Source: an uncultured Hungatella sp. (GTDB taxonomy: Bacteria > Bacillota > Clostridia > Lachnospirales > Lachnospiraceae). From it: DNA of 64,000 bases. Location of the stretch: the NCBI GenBank assembly GCA_947089145.1, contig CAMUJH010000021.1:1-64000 (forward strand). Reading direction: 5' to 3'. The position numbers and the translations under genes were made by a program. The notes under the pieces were generated by a model that saw only the letters and a program-made list of their open reading frames with translations, was not told the origin of the DNA and did no database searches. Below, piece after piece: positions 43,131 through 52,601 of the stretch; positions within the stretch are counted from its first letter, which is position 1; the number at the start of each line of letters is the position of its first letter.

Positions 43131-43649
43131 ATGAAAGAAATAGTTCGAAAAGTAATTACCATCCATGTAAATGGAAAGACGTATGATATTCCCGTAGGTA
43201 CAGGGCGGTATGAGATGCCGGAAAGCGAGACACTGTCCCATACCCTGCGGGACCGTCTGGGGCTGACAGGTCTTAAGATCGGGTGCGACCAGGGCGCCTG
43301 CGGCTGCTGCACGGTCATTATGGACGGGAAGGCTGTTACCTCCTGCATGACTCTTACCATGGATTGCGACGGCAAAACGATTACCACCATCGAGGGGCTG
43401 GCTGATCGGGCTACCGGTGAGCTGGACGGGCTTCAGCAGGCATTTTTGGACAACTGCGGATATCAGTGCGGATTCTGTACTCCAGGCATTATCATGACTG
43501 CCAAGGCATTTCTGGAAGAGCATGAAAACCCTACTGAGGAGGAGGTGCGGGAAGCTTTGGCCGGCAATTACTGCCGCTGCGGCACCCACTACACAGCGGT
43601 TGAGTCGGTTATGGCTTATGTGCAGAAGAGGAAGGAGGAGCGTCAATGA
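43131..43649 (+). CDS. Molybdenum hydroxylase small subunit with two [2Fe-2S] clusters
   Basis: The 172-aa protein has a plant-type ferredoxin cluster motif (CDQGACGCCTV with a later C) and the second helical cluster motif (CGYQCGFCTPG and NYCRCGTH). This is the XdhC/CoxS/HcrC family pattern. It passes electrons between the molybdenum site in the large subunit and FAD. Its N-terminus is about 15 residues longer than usual. The stop overlaps the start of the large-subunit gene (ATGA). Confidence 0.95.
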   Translation: MKEIVRKVITIHVNGKTYDIPVGTGRYEMPESETLSHTLRDRLGLTGLKIGCDQGACGCCTVIMDGKAVTSCMTLTMDCDGKTITTIEGLADRATGELDGLQQAFLDNCGYQCGFCTPGIIMTAKAFLEEHENPTEEEVREALAGNYCRCGTHYTAVESVMAYVQKRKEERQ

Positions 43650-45943
43650 GCGAATTGAAATATGTAGGTAAAGAGACTGTCCGCCTGCTGGGACGTGACA
43701 TCGTTACAGGCAGGGCCAGGTACACAGGGGATTTCCGGCTGCCGGGGATGCAGTACGGAAAGATTTTGAGAAGTCCTCATCCATACGCAAAGATCCTGTC
43801 CATTGACGTGTCCCGGGCAAAGGCTTTGGAAGGCGTTACTGCGGTGGTAACCTGGAAGGATGTTGACAGGAACATCTACATTACCAACGGCTTCACCCCG
43901 CCAAAGCATCACCACATTATGGACGAGTATGTGCGGTTCATCGGCGATGCCGTGGCCCTTATTGTGGCGGAGACAGAGGATTTGGCCATGGAGGCCATGG
44001 AGCTTATTAATGTGGAGTATGAGGTGTTAAAGCCTGTGTTTACCATTGACGAGGCCATAGCACCGGATGCGCCCCAGCTGTATCCGGAGTTCCCGGGAAA
44101 CATTGCGCCCCACAAGAACAACCTGGATTTTGAGGTAGGGGACCTTGAAAAGGGATTTGAGGAGTCAGATATTATCGTGGAGATCGATGCGGCCATGGAG
44201 AACGGACAGAACCCTCTGCCGGTAGAGCCGCCTACCATTATATGTTCCTATGAAAATGATACCTACAACTTTATCGCCTCCGCTGCAGCTCCGGCTTACT
44301 GCCACCAGAATGTGGCTTCTTCCCTTGATGTGCCTTACGAGCAGGTTCGCCTGGAGGCCCCGGCCGTAGGCGGCAGCTTTGGCTCCAAGCTCTACAGCGG
44401 CAATGTGCAGTGTCTTGTATTTGCGGCCATTATGTCCAAGGCGGCTCATTGTCCCGTGCTGTTTACCTACACCAAGGAGGAGCATTTCGGCGTTCACCAG
44501 AACCGCATGTCCACTAAGGCTCATATTAAGTTCGGCATGAAGAAAGACGGCATGGCCAGCGCCATCCAGATGACCCAGTATGCGGACGCAGGCGTGTGCG
44601 CTTCCACCCAGGAGTTTATGCTGGCGGTTGGAACCAACACCCTGCCGATCCTTTGCAAGACAGATAACAAGAGCTACCATGCCAAGGTGGTTGTGACCAA
44701 CCATATTCCTTCCGGCTCTTTCCGCGGATACGGGTACATGGAGTCAACAGCCCTGGTGAGCCAGGCGGTTTTCGAGGCCTGCGAGAAGATGGGCATTGAC
44801 CCGGTGGTTTATCTTGAGAAAAATGCCATGAAGAAGGGCGACCGCTACCACAATTCCATGGCCGGCGATCACCCATGGCAGGAGAACAAGACAGCAGACT
44901 GGTCCAACCTGGTAACAGAGACTGCCAAGGCCTTTAAGTGGAGTGAGCGGTTTAAAGGCTGGGGCGTTCCCACATGGGTATCGCCGGACGGCAAGAAGGC
45001 CAGAGGCGTAGGCGTGGGAGCCGCAGGCCATTCGGATACCGGCGGCAAGCCGTCTAATGCCAATGTGACAGTTACAGGGCTTGGAGCCGTGTATCTGTCC
45101 ACCTGCATGTCCGAGTTCGGCGCAGGGACCAGGGACGTGATGCTGAAAGTGGTAGCCGAGGAGCTTGACATGCCTTTAGAGTCTATCCGGGTTTCCGATG
45201 CGGATACAGGCATGACGCCTCCTGATTTCGGCTCCACCGGTTCCAGATCCACCTACTGCGGCGGCATTGTGGCAAAGAGGGCCTGCGAAGACGTGAAGAA
45301 GAAACTGTTTGCCCTGGCCCATCAGAAGTTCGGCGTTCCTGAAGATGATCTGGGATTTGGAAATGGGTTTGTGTACCGCCTTTCCAATCCGGAAGAAAAG
45401 TATGGCTTGTTCCCCCATCTTATGGGAAAGGTGGACAGCGTTACAGGATGCGGCCATTTTGACGGCGTTCACAACAGCACCATTTTCCATCTGCAGTTCG
45501 TTGAGGTGGAAGTGGACAAGGAGATGGGAACCTTCCGCATTATTGACCATTTCGGCGGGTCAGACGCAGGCGTTATTGTGAACCCCCTGCCTTTAAAGAA
45601 CCAGTGCCAGTCGTTCTTCGCGGGTATTGACATTGCCTGCATGGAGGAGACAGTGTGGGACCCCAATGATTTCAGAGTGCTGAATCCAAGCAATATTGAT
45701 TACAAAACCAGAACCTTTAACGATGTGGTTCCCCATGACCACATTATCCTGGAGTCCATGAAGGATGTGGAGAATGATTATCCCTTTGGCGCAGTGGGCG
45801 TGGGAGAGCCGCTGCTGGCCCCCGGCGGTCCGGCGATCCGCATGGCCATCTATAATGCATGCCAGATCAAGCTGAATTCGTATCCATTTACGCCGGCCAG
45901 AGTTTTAAAGGCACTGAAAGAGAAGGAGGAACAGGAAGCATGA
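43646..45943 (+). CDS. Molybdenum hydroxylase large subunit (molybdopterin-binding)
   Basis: The 765-aa protein is of the xanthine dehydrogenase/CO dehydrogenase large-subunit family. It has the aldehyde-oxidase N-domain (GRARYTGDFRLPGM), the cofactor loops AVGGSFGSK and FRGYGYMES, and the catalytic glutamate in AVGVGEPLLAPGG. The cofactor loops differ from the common GGGFGGK and FRGPG or FRGFG, so the substrate is uncertain: a purine, N-heterocycle or aromatic acid are all possible. It overlaps both neighbours by four bases, forming one complex with them. Confidence 0.93.
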   Translation: MSELKYVGKETVRLLGRDIVTGRARYTGDFRLPGMQYGKILRSPHPYAKILSIDVSRAKALEGVTAVVTWKDVDRNIYITNGFTPPKHHHIMDEYVRFIGDAVALIVAETEDLAMEAMELINVEYEVLKPVFTIDEAIAPDAPQLYPEFPGNIAPHKNNLDFEVGDLEKGFEESDIIVEIDAAMENGQNPLPVEPPTIICSYENDTYNFIASAAAPAYCHQNVASSLDVPYEQVRLEAPAVGGSFGSKLYSGNVQCLVFAAIMSKAAHCPVLFTYTKEEHFGVHQNRMSTKAHIKFGMKKDGMASAIQMTQYADAGVCASTQEFMLAVGTNTLPILCKTDNKSYHAKVVVTNHIPSGSFRGYGYMESTALVSQAVFEACEKMGIDPVVYLEKNAMKKGDRYHNSMAGDHPWQENKTADWSNLVTETAKAFKWSERFKGWGVPTWVSPDGKKARGVGVGAAGHSDTGGKPSNANVTVTGLGAVYLSTCMSEFGAGTRDVMLKVVAEELDMPLESIRVSDADTGMTPPDFGSTGSRSTYCGGIVAKRACEDVKKKLFALAHQKFGVPEDDLGFGNGFVYRLSNPEEKYGLFPHLMGKVDSVTGCGHFDGVHNSTIFHLQFVEVEVDKEMGTFRIIDHFGGSDAGVIVNPLPLKNQCQSFFAGIDIACMEETVWDPNDFRVLNPSNIDYKTRTFNDVVPHDHIILESMKDVENDYPFGAVGVGEPLLAPGGPAIRMAIYNACQIKLNSYPFTPARVLKALKEKEEQEA

Positions 45944-48306
45944 AAAATTTCGGATATGTTACCCCAAAGACCCTGGAAGAAGCTTCCGGTCTGTTAGCGC
46001 AGCCGGGCGCCGCAGCTATGGGCGGCGGTACGGATCTGCTGGGAGTTATTAAGGACGGGCTGCTGCCAAGTCCCCCAAAAACTGTGGTGAATCTGAAAAA
46101 GCTTCCGGAGCTTTCGGGCCTCACAGAGCGGGAGGACGGCCTCCATGTGGGAGCAGCCGTGACCCTTGCGGAGATTTCGGAGAACGAGACAGTGAAGGCC
46201 AAATGGCCTGCCCTGGCAGACGCTGCCAGAAGCGTAGCCACGCCTAACCTGAGAAACACCGCCACTCTGGGAGGCAATCTGTGCCAGGATATCCGCTGCT
46301 GGTATTACCGGTATCCGGATATCTTAGGAGGCCGGATCAACTGCGCCAGGAAAGAGGGACATCTGTGTTCGGCTATGATGGGAGAGAACCGCTACCATTC
46401 TATTTTCGGCGCTGCCAAGGTGTGCGAGACTCCCTGTACAGGCAAGTGTCCGGCCCACACAGATATTTCGGCTTACATGGAGCTTCTGCGGGCAGGCAAG
46501 GTGGAGGAGGCCGCCAGGGTTATTCTGGAGGTGAACCCCATGCCGGCTATTACCAGCCGCGTGTGCGCCCATTTCTGCATGGAAGGGTGCAACCGCAATA
46601 CCTACGACGAGAGTCTGAACGTGGGCGCCGTGGAGCGGTATCTGGGCGATTATATTTTGGAGCATAAGGATGTATTTATGAAAGCTCCCGAAGGAGAGAA
46701 CGGGCTGAAGATTTCCATCATTGGTTCCGGCCCTGCGGGACTGACGGCTGCTTACTATCTGCGTCAGAGCGGATACGGCGTGACCATCTATGAGAAGCAG
46801 CCGGAGGCCGGAGGCTGTCTGACTTACGCCATCCCGCCGTACCGTCTGCCAAAGAACGTGGTCAGAAGCTTTATCAGTGCCTTGGAAGCCATGGGCGTGA
46901 AGATCGTGTGCAGCTGCCAGATCGGCCAGGATAAGACCCTGGACGAGATCGTGAAGGCAAGCGACAGCGTGATGCTGGATACGGGTACATGGAAGAGGCC
47001 GTTGATCGGGCTGGCCGGCGAGGAATTGACAAGGTTCGGCCTGGAGTTTTTGATTGATGTAAACAACTATGTCAGGGAGAGGCCGGGTTCCCGGGTGGTG
47101 GTTGTAGGAGGCGGCAATGTGGCCATGGACGTGGCGATTACGGCCAAGCGCCTGGGCTGTCCGGAGGTTGCCATGGTCTGCCTGGAGCAGAGGGATTCTA
47201 TGCCTGCTAATGAAGAGGAGGTTGCCAGAGCCCTGGAGGAGGGCATACTGATCCACAATGGCTGGGGACCGAAAGAAGTTGTGCGCACTGACGGCAAGGT
47301 AACCGGAATGGTGTTCAAGCATTGTCCTAAGGTGTTGGATGAGACAGGACGGTTTAACCCGGTCTATGAGGAGGACAACGTTATGGAACTTCAGGCCGAC
47401 ATCATCATGATGGCTATCGGCCAGAAGGCTGACCTGGATTTCTTAGAGGGCGCTTACAAGATCGAGACGGAGCGGGGAAGGATCAAAGCCCTTGACGGAT
47501 GCCGGACCACCGAAGCCGGTATCTTTGCAGGCGGCGACGTGACCACAGGCCCGGCTACGGTTATCAAGGCTATCGCTTCTGGAAAAGAAGCTGCAATTTC
47601 TGTGAACCAGTACTGCGGGTTAAAGGAGCTTCCTGTTGAGAAGACAGCCCGGCTGCGGCTTCATGAGAAGCTGGCAGCGTTTGATACCAGGTGCCGCGGC
47701 GAGAAGGAGGCGGTTAAGTCTCCTATGCTGGAAGTACACGAGAGGGACATGGACAAGGAAGATTTAGGCTGCATCGCCCCAGAACTTGCAAAGGGCGAGG
47801 CCAACCGCTGCTTTAACTGCGGATGCCTGGCGGTGAACCCCAGCGATACAGCCAATATGCTGTACGCCATGGACGCGAAGATCGTGACCAACCGCCGCAC
47901 TATCAGTTCAGAAGAGTTTTTCGGGATTCACACCAGGGTGCAGGAGGTGCTTGAAAAGGGCGAGATTGTAAAGGAGGTTATTGTTCCTTACCTGCCTAAG
48001 GGCGCTGTGGCAAGATATGACAAGTATCGCATCCGCAAGTCCATTGATTTTGCCGTGCTGGCTGTTGCCGGGTATTACCGCCTGGAGGATGGCGTGGTAA
48101 AGGATGTAAGCATGGTCCTGGGCGCTGTGGCTCCGGTTCCCATGAAGATGAAGGAGGCTGAAAGCTACCTTACAGGGAAGAAACTGACAGAGGAAACAGC
48201 CAGAGAGGCAGCCGAGATTGCCCTTAAAGATGCCATCCCCCTGGCGATGAACGGATATAAGATTGACATGGCCAAGGTTATGGTGCGGAGGTTTTTGGGA
48301 TTTTAA
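45940..48306 (+). CDS. Molybdenum hydroxylase FAD subunit with an inserted GltD-like module
   Basis: The 788-aa protein begins as a normal FAD subunit (GGGTDLLG near residue 28, TLGGNLCQDIRCWYYR near 109). At about residue 162 it turns into a GltD-type module: an Fe-S helical domain (CETPCTGKCPAHTDIS), an FAD fold (GSGPAG) and an NAD(P) fold (GGGNVAMD). The sequence returns to the FAD subunit at about residue 630 (AVNPSDTANMLYAMDAKIVT) and ends with its normal C-terminal domain. The chain therefore links NAD(P)H oxidoreductase to the hydroxylase. Start 45940 overlaps the preceding stop (ATGA). Confidence 0.92.
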   Translation: MKNFGYVTPKTLEEASGLLAQPGAAAMGGGTDLLGVIKDGLLPSPPKTVVNLKKLPELSGLTEREDGLHVGAAVTLAEISENETVKAKWPALADAARSVATPNLRNTATLGGNLCQDIRCWYYRYPDILGGRINCARKEGHLCSAMMGENRYHSIFGAAKVCETPCTGKCPAHTDISAYMELLRAGKVEEAARVILEVNPMPAITSRVCAHFCMEGCNRNTYDESLNVGAVERYLGDYILEHKDVFMKAPEGENGLKISIIGSGPAGLTAAYYLRQSGYGVTIYEKQPEAGGCLTYAIPPYRLPKNVVRSFISALEAMGVKIVCSCQIGQDKTLDEIVKASDSVMLDTGTWKRPLIGLAGEELTRFGLEFLIDVNNYVRERPGSRVVVVGGGNVAMDVAITAKRLGCPEVAMVCLEQRDSMPANEEEVARALEEGILIHNGWGPKEVVRTDGKVTGMVFKHCPKVLDETGRFNPVYEEDNVMELQADIIMMAIGQKADLDFLEGAYKIETERGRIKALDGCRTTEAGIFAGGDVTTGPATVIKAIASGKEAAISVNQYCGLKELPVEKTARLRLHEKLAAFDTRCRGEKEAVKSPMLEVHERDMDKEDLGCIAPELAKGEANRCFNCGCLAVNPSDTANMLYAMDAKIVTNRRTISSEEFFGIHTRVQEVLEKGEIVKEVIVPYLPKGAVARYDKYRIRKSIDFAVLAVAGYYRLEDGVVKDVSMVLGAVAPVPMKMKEAESYLTGKKLTEETAREAAEIALKDAIPLAMNGYKIDMAKVMVRRFLGF

Positions 48307-48408
48307 ACGCTGACAGGCTGCGGGCCTGACAGCCGCTGTTCCTGAGACGAATGCGGGACAACGGATAAGTTTGGCTTGATGCTGCTTAACATGATAAGGG
48401 ATTGATGA

Positions 48409-48463
48409 TTGACGCTCCCGGGATTTTTGCTGTATGATTGATGCAGGAGGAATTCCGGGAGCG
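48409..48463 (+). promoter_or_regulatory. Promoter overlapped by an inverted repeat, upstream of the NifU-like gene
   Basis: TTGACG (48409-48414), 18 bases, TATGAT (48433-48438). CGCTCCCGG (48413-48421) and CCGGGAGCG (48455-48463) bracket the -10 region and could be an operator or leader hairpin. The rest of 48307-48524 shows nothing else. Confidence 0.5.
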
Positions 48464-48524
48464 TGCGTTAGAGAGAGATGAATTCACCGGAATTTCCGAG
48501 ACAGCAGGAAGATGGAGGAGAAAA

Positions 48525-48899
48525 ATGGATCAGGAATTAATATTGGAATACAGTGAAAAGCAGGAGCTTAGAGGGGAGCTGAGAGATTTTCAGGGTAGCT
48601 CCAGAGTGCAGGAGCCAGGGTGCGGGGATGAGATGTGCATGTATCTTAAAACTCACAGAGAGGTGATTACAGAGATCCGTTTTACCATTACGGATTCAGC
48701 CTGCCCCCCGGTAAAGGCATGCGGGGCATTGGCAGCTGAGATGGCCCTTGGCAGGCCGGTTATGGAGGCTTATCTGATTGATGCAGACAGGCTTAGCCAG
48801 CGGCTTGGAGGACTGCCGAAAGAGAGCATGCACTGCGCCATGATGGCGGAGATTGCCTTGAAAAAGGCTATTAAAGATTATGTGTCGAAAAGGAGCTGA
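48525..48899 (+). CDS. NifU/IscU-like iron-sulfur scaffold protein
   Basis: The 124-aa protein has the scaffold cysteines in order: CGDEMCMYL, CPPVKACGAL and MHCAMMAE. Related small scaffolds are found beside molybdenum hydroxylase clusters. It would assemble Fe-S clusters, here likely for the four or more centres of the hydroxylase complex just upstream. The aspartate after the first cysteine is conserved. Start 48525 follows GGAGGAG; the frame extends further upstream without a site. Confidence 0.8.
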   Translation: MDQELILEYSEKQELRGELRDFQGSSRVQEPGCGDEMCMYLKTHREVITEIRFTITDSACPPVKACGALAAEMALGRPVMEAYLIDADRLSQRLGGLPKESMHCAMMAEIALKKAIKDYVSKRS

Positions 48900-48942
48900 C
48901 TGCTTCAAATGAAAGAAACAAATGTTACAAAAAATGAAACGG

Positions 48943-48977
48943 AACCCGAAAAAACTTATGGAATTTCGGGTTTTTTA
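48943..48977 (+). terminator. Terminator of the molybdenum hydroxylase/NifU region
   Basis: AACCCGAAA pairs with TTTCGGGTT and is followed by TTTTATTT. Confidence 0.85.
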
Positions 48978-49151
48978 TTTGTACGACATAGGGAAGAGAC
49001 GTAAAAAGGGCTGCGGTTAGCGCCATGGAGAGCGCCAGCCTATTGTAAAAAGAGGGCTATATATTTGCTATAATAGGACAATATTTTAAATCTGTATTCC
49101 ATCTGTAAAATCCAATAAGATAAAAGAAGGATATTCAGTTGGAGAAAGATT

Positions 49152-49487
49152 ATGGATAACGAAAGCGTATTAAGAAAAATTGAAGAACTAATGACACAGC
49201 GTGGATATACCAAATATAAACTGGCTAAGTTAAGCGGTATCAGCAAATCCACAATCACTACCATGTTCAACAAGAGAAGCACAGTGAGCCTGTATAACCT
49301 GTCAAGGATGTGCCGGGCGTTTAATCTGACTTTGTCGGAGTTTTTTGCCATGATGGAGGGAAAGTCAGATGAAGGGCTGATTCAGGAATTCCCTCTGGAA
49401 TGGTGGAGCAGCCTGCCGCCGGAAAAGCGGCGCCAGGTAAGCACGATTATGTATGCGGTAGCGCAGCTGGACCTGGGGAGAAAATGA
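49152..49487 (+). CDS. XRE-family transcriptional regulator
   Basis: The 111-aa protein has a lambda-repressor-like helix-turn-helix in its first 65 residues (YKLAKLSGISKSTITTMFNK...LSRMCRAFNLTLSEFF) and a short helical tail. TATAAT at 49067-49072 is a likely -10 box. It lies directly ahead of the flavoprotein reductase gene and may regulate it or the hydroxylase operon. Confidence 0.9.
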   Translation: MDNESVLRKIEELMTQRGYTKYKLAKLSGISKSTITTMFNKRSTVSLYNLSRMCRAFNLTLSEFFAMMEGKSDEGLIQEFPLEWWSSLPPEKRRQVSTIMYAVAQLDLGRK

Positions 49488-49627
49488 TTTGTGATTCAGA
49501 AATGGGAAACTGCGGCGCTGCATTTGGCAGCATTACCGCAGTATTTCTATTTTAACTAATGCAAAGGTTTGCAATTTGGACATTATGACGAAAACCGTGA
49601 AAAAGCGAGAAAACAATTGAGAGAATA

Positions 49628-49655
49628 TTGACAATGCAAGGGACTTGTATATAAT
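49628..49655 (+). promoter_or_regulatory. Promoter of the flavoprotein reductase gene
   Basis: TTGACA (49628-49633), 16 bases, TATAAT (49650-49655), 55 bases before the ATG. The strong match shows that the longer frame from 49645 cannot be the real start. Confidence 0.8.
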
Positions 49656-49710
49656 GTTAATACGGGCTTGGCCGGCAGGCCTGGCACGAATAATATTTTG
49701 GAGGAATATT

Positions 49711-51516
49711 ATGAGAAAGAGAAAGTTATTGAAAGTGTTTGCAGCATCGGCGTCAGCACTCAGCCTGGTGGCGTGTTCCGGTTCCGGGACTGGTGAGACT
49801 ACGGCAGCACCGGAGACGACTACGGCAGCTGAGGCATCGGCGGAAGAAACCACCGCTGCACAGGAAGAAACCACCGAGGAGGCCAAGCAGGCTGAAGGAC
49901 CGGTAATCTATGAGGCAAAGGGAAGCGGCTACGGCGGAGAACTGAATTTGAAGGTTACCATTGACGGCGGCACCATTACGGAGCTGGAGCTGGGGGATCA
50001 TCATGAGACTAACGTAGTGATGGACAGGGCATTTCCTGTTATCAGGGAAAGAATCCTGGAGGCAAACTCTCCGGAAGTGGACAGCGTGACAGCCGCGACG
50101 TTTTCTTCTTATGCGGTAAAGACGGCGGTGGCGGATGCCATGGCCCAGGCAGGCCTTGAGGCGGCAGATATTACCATGGCCACGGCAGGCCCTGAAAAAG
50201 AGGCAAAGACCCTTGAGGACGTGACTGCGGATATCGTGGTCGTAGGCGGCGGCCCATCCGGGCTTGCGGCAGCCATCACGGCAAAGCAGACAAACAAGGA
50301 TGCCAATGTGATCGTTGTGGAGAAGATGGACATTCTGAGCGGAAACGGCAAGTTTGACATGAACTTTTATGACCTGATTAACTCCCAGGCTCAGAAAGAG
50401 GCAGGCAATGAGAAGTGGACAGTGAATCAGGTGGAGAATTTTATAGAAGAAAAATCCTCGGCTGGAGACAGCGAAGCCCGCGTAAAGGTGTGGGCGGAGC
50501 AGGAGAACGGGCTGGACGCATGGCTTCGGGACATGGGTGTGGAACTGAATAACAATTACGGTGCCATGAACCATATGGCAGAGGAAGATCAGTATGCCGG
50601 GGAAGTGATTCAGGCAGGCATGGAGGAGTGCGCCAGGGAACTGGGCATAGATATCCGCACCGGAACCAAGGGCGTGGATCTGATTATGGAAGACAAGAGA
50701 TGCACTGGCGTCAATGTAGAGAACAATGATAAAGAAAGCTATGCCATTAAGGCACAGCATACCATTATTGCCACAGGGGGATTCTGCAGCAGCAAGGAAC
50801 TTCTGGCAGAGTATGCGCCGGGATACGAGGTGCTGAACACTTCCAATCAGATGGGAACCACCGGTGATTTTGTAAAGGTATTTGAGAAGAACGGCTTTAA
50901 AATGGAGAACATGGGCAATGTGAGAGTGTTCCCCAATATTATCGTTCCCCGCAGGGATCTGACCGGCGGCGCAGACGTAAGCATTCTGGTAAACAAGGAA
51001 GGAGCCCGCTTTATCTCTGAAAATGCAGGGGGCCTGGAACTGGGAACCACCATTCAGGCTCAGCCGGACGGAGCGGTATTCTCCATTACAGACAAGACAG
51101 GGTATGACTCTTTCTACAGAATCCGCAAACATGTGGGGCTTGGATATTATTCCGAGGGCCAGACATTAGGGGAACTGGCGGAGGCGCTGGGGATTGACGC
51201 GGCAGGCCTGGAAGCAGCAGTTGCAGCCTTCAATGAGGCGGCAGAGGCCGGCAGCGAGGATGAACTGTTAAAGGCTGTTCCGTCCCGTCCTCTGGATGCC
51301 CAGGGACCATACTACGGCGTGCGCATAGAGGCTGCTAACCATATGACCAAAGGCGGCGTTTCCTGCAATGAAAATGCGCAGGTGCTGTATGAGGACGGAA
51401 CGGCAGCTGAAGGCTTATATGCTGCAGGCGAAGTTACGTGGCAGTCAGGCGGATATTCCCAGTCTGTAGCATTCGGACGGGTTGCCGGTGAGCAGGCGGC
51501 TTTGAATCTGGATTAA
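49711..51516 (+). CDS. Exported FMN/FAD lipoprotein reductase (fumarate reductase/urocanate reductase family)
   Basis: The 601-aa protein has a lipoprotein signal (lipobox LVAC near residue 22) and a Thr/Glu-rich linker. An FMN-binding domain follows, with the flavinylation-type motif DSVTAATFSS, then an FAD-dependent reductase domain (VVVGGGPSGLAAA, ATGGFCSSKELL, SGGYSQSVAFGR). Such proteins are anchored outside the cell and reduce organic acceptors (fumarate, urocanate, cinnamates) in anaerobic respiration. The acceptor is unknown. The usual Gly in the flavinylation motif (TGAT) is Ala here. Confidence 0.92.
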   Translation: MRKRKLLKVFAASASALSLVACSGSGTGETTAAPETTTAAEASAEETTAAQEETTEEAKQAEGPVIYEAKGSGYGGELNLKVTIDGGTITELELGDHHETNVVMDRAFPVIRERILEANSPEVDSVTAATFSSYAVKTAVADAMAQAGLEAADITMATAGPEKEAKTLEDVTADIVVVGGGPSGLAAAITAKQTNKDANVIVVEKMDILSGNGKFDMNFYDLINSQAQKEAGNEKWTVNQVENFIEEKSSAGDSEARVKVWAEQENGLDAWLRDMGVELNNNYGAMNHMAEEDQYAGEVIQAGMEECARELGIDIRTGTKGVDLIMEDKRCTGVNVENNDKESYAIKAQHTIIATGGFCSSKELLAEYAPGYEVLNTSNQMGTTGDFVKVFEKNGFKMENMGNVRVFPNIIVPRRDLTGGADVSILVNKEGARFISENAGGLELGTTIQAQPDGAVFSITDKTGYDSFYRIRKHVGLGYYSEGQTLGELAEALGIDAAGLEAAVAAFNEAAEAGSEDELLKAVPSRPLDAQGPYYGVRIEAANHMTKGGVSCNENAQVLYEDGTAAEGLYAAGEVTWQSGGYSQSVAFGRVAGEQAALNLD

Positions 51517-51535
51517 ATAGGCAAGAACATGCATA

Positions 51536-51587
51536 AAAATACAAGACAGGCTTCCCAGGCACTTTTGGGAAGCCTGTCTTGTATTTT
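51536..51587 (+). terminator. Terminator of the flavoprotein reductase gene
   Basis: A perfect hairpin of about 21 pairs (ATACAAGACAGGCTTCCCA and its complement) around GGCACTTT, followed by TTTT. Confidence 0.93.
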
Positions 51588-51737
51588 TACTGCCGTTTCA
51601 GGACATTATTATATTCAGAATGTTTCTCTGCTCATTTTTCTCCATTCATTTTGAAACCGAAAAAAATAGTATTTCTTACAGAAGTATGATATAATCAAAG
51701 CAGTCAAAAGTTTCTTCGCATTGGGGGAGGTTTTATT

Positions 51738-52514
51738 ATGATGGTTGAACTGGGAAGAGAGAAACGCCGGAGTATCAGGCCAATCTGCGAGGGCAGCAAA
51801 GAGGTGCTGGTACGGGGGGCCGTGGAGGGAACCATGGGCCGGGTGTGGGTACCAGGCCTTGGCCCCTCTCCGTATTGCCTTATCGGCTCAGGGGATTTTG
51901 CCTATCTTTTAGGCCTGCCGCCTAAAGGCGCCGGCGCGTTGGATTTAAAAAGCCAGATTTACCAGTCAGTCTCCCATGCGTTTATCTACCCGGAAAATGA
52001 GCGGTGGGAGCAGTGGCTTCAGGATGAATTTGGCGGACAGTTCCGCATGGTGACCCGGTATGCCCTGAAAAAGGACGAGCATCATTTTGACACAGACAGG
52101 CTGAAATCCTACGTAAAATCCGTGCCGCAGGGAATCCGCATCAGGCGGATTGACGAGAGGCTGTACCATTTGGCCCTGAGGGAAGAATGGAGCCGGGATC
52201 TGTGTTCCAATTTTGAGGATTACAGGCATTTTGAAACCTGCGGATTCGGGTACGGCGCCATGAAGGGGCACAGGTTAGTATCCGGATGCTCTGCCTATGG
52301 AGCCAGCGAGGGCATGATGGAGATTCAGGTGGATACCAGAAAGGACTTCCGCAGGCAGGGGCTGGCTTTGGCCTGCAGCGCCGCATTTGTGCTGGAGTGC
52401 CTGGAAAAGAACCTTATTCCAAACTGGGATGCGGCCAACCAGCAGTCCGTGGAACTGGCGGAGAAGCTGGGATATGTGTTTGAACGGGAATATCAGGTGT
52501 ACCAGCTTTTGTGA
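51738..52514 (+). CDS. GNAT-family acetyltransferase
   Basis: The 258-aa protein has a variable N-terminal half and a C-terminal GNAT fold with the acetyl-CoA loop in VDTRKDFRRQGLALACSAAF, then NWDAANQQSVELAEKLGYV. It fits the GNAT_acetyltran group that includes self-resistance enzymes; the substrate is unknown. GGGGGAGGTTTTATT precedes the paired ATGs at 51738 and 51741. TATAAT at about 51691 is a likely -10 box. Confidence 0.88.
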   Translation: MMVELGREKRRSIRPICEGSKEVLVRGAVEGTMGRVWVPGLGPSPYCLIGSGDFAYLLGLPPKGAGALDLKSQIYQSVSHAFIYPENERWEQWLQDEFGGQFRMVTRYALKKDEHHFDTDRLKSYVKSVPQGIRIRRIDERLYHLALREEWSRDLCSNFEDYRHFETCGFGYGAMKGHRLVSGCSAYGASEGMMEIQVDTRKDFRRQGLALACSAAFVLECLEKNLIPNWDAANQQSVELAEKLGYVFEREYQVYQLL

Positions 52515-52601
52515 TTGCATTCCAAAGCCGCAGAGACAATGCGCCCATGGGCAGTCCGGTTTCAGGGGACTGGACATTTTCACAGAAAGGGGAACAAAAT
52601 T

